Assembly (NCBI GenBank): GCA_002104905.1
Contig: MCFE01000995.1
Location: 1 to 21,039 of the forward strand
Source: Basidiobolus meristosporus CBS 931.73
Taxonomy: Eukaryota; Basidiobolomycota; Basidiobolomycetes; Basidiobolales; Basidiobolaceae
Length of the DNA stretch: 21,039 nucleotides
Direction: 5' to 3'
This document shows positions 18,334-21,039 of the stretch, piece by piece. The stretch's first letter is position 1, and the number at the start of each line of letters is the position of its first letter. Position numbers and translations under genes: made by a program. The notes under the pieces were generated by a model, which was not told the origin of the DNA, did not search any database, and was given only the letters and a program-made list of their open reading frames with translations.

Positions 18334-18345
18334 TCACTTCCTTCC
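18334..18345 (-). other. Candidate polypurine tract overlapping the pol stop codon
   Basis: Element-sense GGAAGGAAGTGA, 11 of 12 purines, ends at the first base of the 3' LTR. Its last three bases, TGA, are the pol stop codon, so coding sequence and priming signal overlap and no untranslated spacer exists before the LTR. Confidence 0.6.
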
Positions 18346-20931
18346 GGAAGAGGAGTTTTCTGATACCTTCTGGGTTCCTCTGAGGCTCCAATACTGATCA
18401 ATAATGGCAACATCATCAAAGTTGGTGTAAGGTTCCCAGGTGTTGTGTTTGGCATCATAGCCTTTCCACTTGACTAAATAAAGGCAATTTGGTTCTTCTC
18501 CATCATGGTCCACAATAGCTTCAACTTCATAGGATTCCAAAGTTACTGGGTCTTGAGAAATAAGTTTGAGTGAAGAAGGTGGAAAGTTTTTGGGTAGCAG
18601 TGCTCCAGTGTTATCCTGAAGTACATAAGATCCTCCAGTAGTGCGTCTGACAACCTTGAATGGTCCTTCATACTTGGGGTCAAGCTTAGATTGCCAAATT
18701 GGATCTAGTGTCATGACATATGACCCATCTGGGAAGCTGCTGTTCCTGTGTCTTGAGGCGTACGTTGAAGTCATCTTCTGCTGAGAGGCCTTACTTCTGG
18801 CACTGATAGCAGGGTAGACAATGTTGGTAAGGTACTCAAGCCGGTTCTTTAGCTTATCTGTATTCAAACTTACTAGCTCTGTATTCTGGTAGTCTCCAAA
18901 GTGGTTGTATCTTCTTCCAAACATCAAGGAAAATGGTGTTGATCCATGTAGAGCGGCAATTTTGGTGTTGATAGCATATTGTACAGTTGGAATGTACTTG
19001 TCCCAATTCTTCTTGATACCTTTGATAGATTTCCTGATGTTGTTCACTGAGGTCTGAACATGTCTTTCAGCCAGTCCATTAGCTTTGGGATGATATGGAG
19101 TGATCAGATGGTGATCAATGGCGCTATTCTGGCAAAGGGCTTTGATCACGTGATTCACAAATTCTGTTCCATTATCCGATTGAATGACCTTAGGGAATCC
19201 AAATGGGCAGAAGAGCTTGAATAGTTCTTGTGCAATAGTGGCAGCATGCTTGTCTGGGATAGCTTTGAGGAAGACAAAATGTGTGCAGACATCCACAATT
19301 ACAAAGAGGTAGTGATTACCATCATCATTAGTGGTGAAAGGTCCAGCTAGATCAATTGCAATATGATCCATAGGAAGGCTTGCATGGAAGGGGCTCAAAG
19401 GGTGAAATCCATGGCAGCTGATATTGTAAAGTTGACATTCTCTGCACGACTTGACAAATTCTAAGCAGTCAACTTTGATATTTGGCCAGTGATATCCATC
19501 AGAGTGTAGCTTCTTCATAAGTGTGTCAGCTCCAAAGTGGCCAAGTAAATGACTCCTCTGTATCAATGTTTTCCTTTGTTCTTCAGGTGGGACTTTCCAA
19601 GTTGCTGAAACCAGTTGAGGAATTATTTTGGAAGTTGTAGAGAGTTTACTGATTACATCAGTAATCACATGTCCCTCCCAGGGTGAAGTTGGAAAAAGTC
19701 TTGACAGGTGGTCAGGAAGGATGTTGAGAATTCCTGGGCAATGAATAACTGTATATTCATAATCAAGTAGAGTATCAAGCCAGTTGGTAAGCATTGGAGT
19801 CAGAGTCTTCTGAGTGTGCATATAGACAAGGGCTTGGTGGTCAGTGTACAAGGTAAAAGGATTACCCCATAGATACTGATGAAACTTCTTCAAGGCAAAG
19901 ACTATGGCAAGTAGCTCCTTCTTGGTAGCAGAGTAGTTTCTCTCAGCAGGTTGTAGGGACCTGGCTTGGAAAGAGATCCAGTGAGGTGGATTTTGGTCTT
20001 CATCTTGATAGAGGACTGCCCCTAACCCAACATTAGATGCATCCGTAGCAACAACAAAGGGCTTAGTAAAGTCTGGGTAGGATAAGGTGGGTGCTTGTGG
20101 AAGCAGTTGGCAGAGTGACTCAAAGGCTTGGTCATGAGTCTTGTTCCAGGCTGAGGTGAGATCAGGGCTATGGCGTAATGCATCTAAAGGGGCACTCAAT
20201 GAGGACATGAGTGGTATGTGTTCCCTGAAATAGTTGAATACTCCAAGATAATGTTGAAGTTGCTTGGCACTAGTGGGTTTTGGCCATTCTGGGATATTGA
20301 CCAGTTTGAAAGGATCTAATTGGTGGCCAGCTGGTGTGACTATAAATCCAAGTAGATTGATTTTGAGGCGGGCAAAACTGCATTTTTCAGCATTGAGAAT
20401 CAGTCCAGCAGTTGTCAGTCTGTTGATTACGTCAGTGACATGGGTTGCATGATCATCACGGTTAGTGGAAGATATGATGACATCATCAACAAATACCAAT
20501 GCGTATGGTGCATTCTTGAGTATTATAGTCATGACTCTCTGAAACTTGCTGGTAAGTGTCTTTAGGCCAAAGGGAGCTCCCTGAAACATCCATTGCATAT
20601 TATTCCAAGTGAAGGCAGTCTTATGCTGGTGATCAGGATGGATCTGGAATCGGTGATATGCATCCTTCAAGTCCAACTTGGAGAATACTTTTGCTCCTGA
20701 TAGTGCGGAAAAGATATCTTGGATTCTTGGAATTGGAAACTTGTCATCTTGGAGAAGCTTGTTCAGAGGTCTGGGGTCCAAACAGGGTCTCTTCAAGGTT
20801 AGATTTCCATCAGCATCTTTCTTTGGTGCAAGCGTCAAAGGGCTGTTGAATGTTGTGTTGACAGGGGCTTGAGTGATATGTGGTAATGGAAAGTATTCCA
20901 TTACTACAATATCTCTAAACCAATATTGCAC
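18334..20931 (-). CDS. Chromovirus pol: RT, RNase H, integrase, chromodomain (open, chimeric N-terminus)
   Basis: An uninterrupted 865-codon frame. Reverse transcriptase: VFSKLDLKDAYHRF (D87) and LVFVDDVIIS (D149, D150), copying element RNA into DNA. RNase H: TDASNVGLGAVL (D297), E339 in TKKELLAIVF, D364 in LYTDHQALVY, and D407 in LPDHLSR. Integrase: zinc site H461, H465, C496, C499, then D527, D586 and E622 with the standard 35-residue D-E spacing. A GPF module (DPKYEGPFKVVRR, 751-763) and a chromodomain (about 801-850, with LVKWKGYDAKHNTWEPY) follow; in chromoviruses this reads histone marks to steer integration. The first ~18 residues are not retroviral: they are translated from the palindrome-ended repeat at 20879-20931, so this ATG is fortuitous. 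Family members would start earlier, within gag-pol. All catalytic residues I can check are present, but without gag and protease the copy is non-autonomous. Confidence 0.9.
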   Translation of the reverse strand: MQYWFRDIVVMEYFPLPHITQAPVNTTFNSPLTLAPKKDADGNLTLKRPCLDPRPLNKLLQDDKFPIPRIQDIFSALSGAKVFSKLDLKDAYHRFQIHPDHQHKTAFTWNNMQWMFQGAPFGLKTLTSKFQRVMTIILKNAPYALVFVDDVIISSTNRDDHATHVTDVINRLTTAGLILNAEKCSFARLKINLLGFIVTPAGHQLDPFKLVNIPEWPKPTSAKQLQHYLGVFNYFREHIPLMSSLSAPLDALRHSPDLTSAWNKTHDQAFESLCQLLPQAPTLSYPDFTKPFVVATDASNVGLGAVLYQDEDQNPPHWISFQARSLQPAERNYSATKKELLAIVFALKKFHQYLWGNPFTLYTDHQALVYMHTQKTLTPMLTNWLDTLLDYEYTVIHCPGILNILPDHLSRLFPTSPWEGHVITDVISKLSTTSKIIPQLVSATWKVPPEEQRKTLIQRSHLLGHFGADTLMKKLHSDGYHWPNIKVDCLEFVKSCRECQLYNISCHGFHPLSPFHASLPMDHIAIDLAGPFTTNDDGNHYLFVIVDVCTHFVFLKAIPDKHAATIAQELFKLFCPFGFPKVIQSDNGTEFVNHVIKALCQNSAIDHHLITPYHPKANGLAERHVQTSVNNIRKSIKGIKKNWDKYIPTVQYAINTKIAALHGSTPFSLMFGRRYNHFGDYQNTELVSLNTDKLKNRLEYLTNIVYPAISARSKASQQKMTSTYASRHRNSSFPDGSYVMTLDPIWQSKLDPKYEGPFKVVRRTTGGSYVLQDNTGALLPKNFPPSSLKLISQDPVTLESYEVEAIVDHDGEEPNCLYLVKWKGYDAKHNTWEPYTNFDDVAIIDQYWSLRGTQKVSENSSSGRK

Positions 20932-21039
20932 TCATTTCTTTATTTTGCTTTTTGCTATCGTAACACACAAGTGAAAGATCAAGAATTTCCAACTTTGATG
21001 AACAAATGCTCCAGACGCTGACAAGCAATCCACCTAAGA
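20879..21039 (-). repeat. Palindrome-ended repeat, right copy (inverted partner at 4627-4787)
   Basis: Inverted copy of 4627-4787, running off the window end. It starts with a 30-base palindrome (20879-20908: TGTGGTAATGGAA, loop AGTA, TTCCATTACTACA) in which 12 of 13 stem positions pair, the exception being a G-T. It replaces the 5' half of chromovirus copy 2, and the two copies share exactly the same terminal base. It supplies the start codon and first residues of the 865-codon ORF. Confidence 0.78.

Larger units (their letters stand above)
17638..20878 (-). mobile_element. Ty3/gypsy chromovirus, copy 2, 5'-truncated
   Basis: Same family and orientation as copy 1. It keeps the 3' LTR (17638-18333) and pol from just upstream of reverse transcriptase to the chromodomain. 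At 20878/20879 the sequence switches abruptly from pol (GAGTGATA, also in copy 1) to the palindrome-ended repeat. Gag, protease, leader and 5' LTR are absent from the window. With no second LTR, no target duplication can be checked. Confidence 0.9.

Noticed and set aside
20879-21039. Helitron 3' end
   Set aside because: A terminal hairpin is present but the CTRR end is missing and the hairpin reaches the last base instead of lying some bases before it.

Overview
The window looks like a transposon-dense stretch of a fungal nuclear genome, most likely a basidiomycete of the Agaricomycetes (possibly Boletales). That placement is inferred from family resemblance: a chromodomain Ty3/gypsy element of the Tf1/sushi type, a Tnp2-like (CACTA-type) transposase of the kind expanded in mushroom genomes, and strong CpG depletion. 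I see no bacterial-style operons, rRNA, tRNA or CRISPR, and no intact host gene.

Layout. About 355-2250 is a minus-strand Ty1/copia pol relic (integrase and reverse transcriptase) interrupted by a 10-bp tandem repeat. 2342-4400 is non-coding and repeat-rich: a Tnp2 fragment, a degenerate ~215-bp tandem duplication, an 11-bp minisatellite and a G-rich AAAGGGG minisatellite. 4627-4787 is a repeat ending in a 30-bp palindrome; its inverted partner closes the window at 20879-21039. From 5452 to 14853 (minus strand) lies one degenerate Tnp2-like transposase gene in three blocks (14853-14315, 8397-7752, 7032-5452). Two later insertions split it: a probable solo LTR (7033-7751) and a full-length chromovirus (8398-14314) with ~697-bp LTRs. 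Plus-strand relics of an unidentified coiled-coil gene occupy about 15166-16983. 17638-20878 is a second copy of the same chromovirus, cut off at its 5' side by the palindrome-ended repeat.

How the parts relate. Chromovirus copy 1 keeps both LTRs, a short direct repeat of CCCC and a 620-codon Gag-protease ORF, but its pol carries several stops and frameshifts. Copy 2 lacks gag and its 5' LTR, but its reverse transcriptase-RNase H-integrase-chromodomain frame is open for 865 codons. Neither copy is autonomous as it stands. The 40-nt leader after the 5' LTR has no TGG tRNA-primer site and instead pairs with the predicted RNA 5' end, as in Tf1 self-priming. Many differences between the copies are CG to TG or CA, which points to methylation-linked decay. 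I found no clearly new biological system; the most interesting signals are the palindrome-ended repeat, the self-priming signature, the nested reading-frame reconstruction and the short-period repeats.
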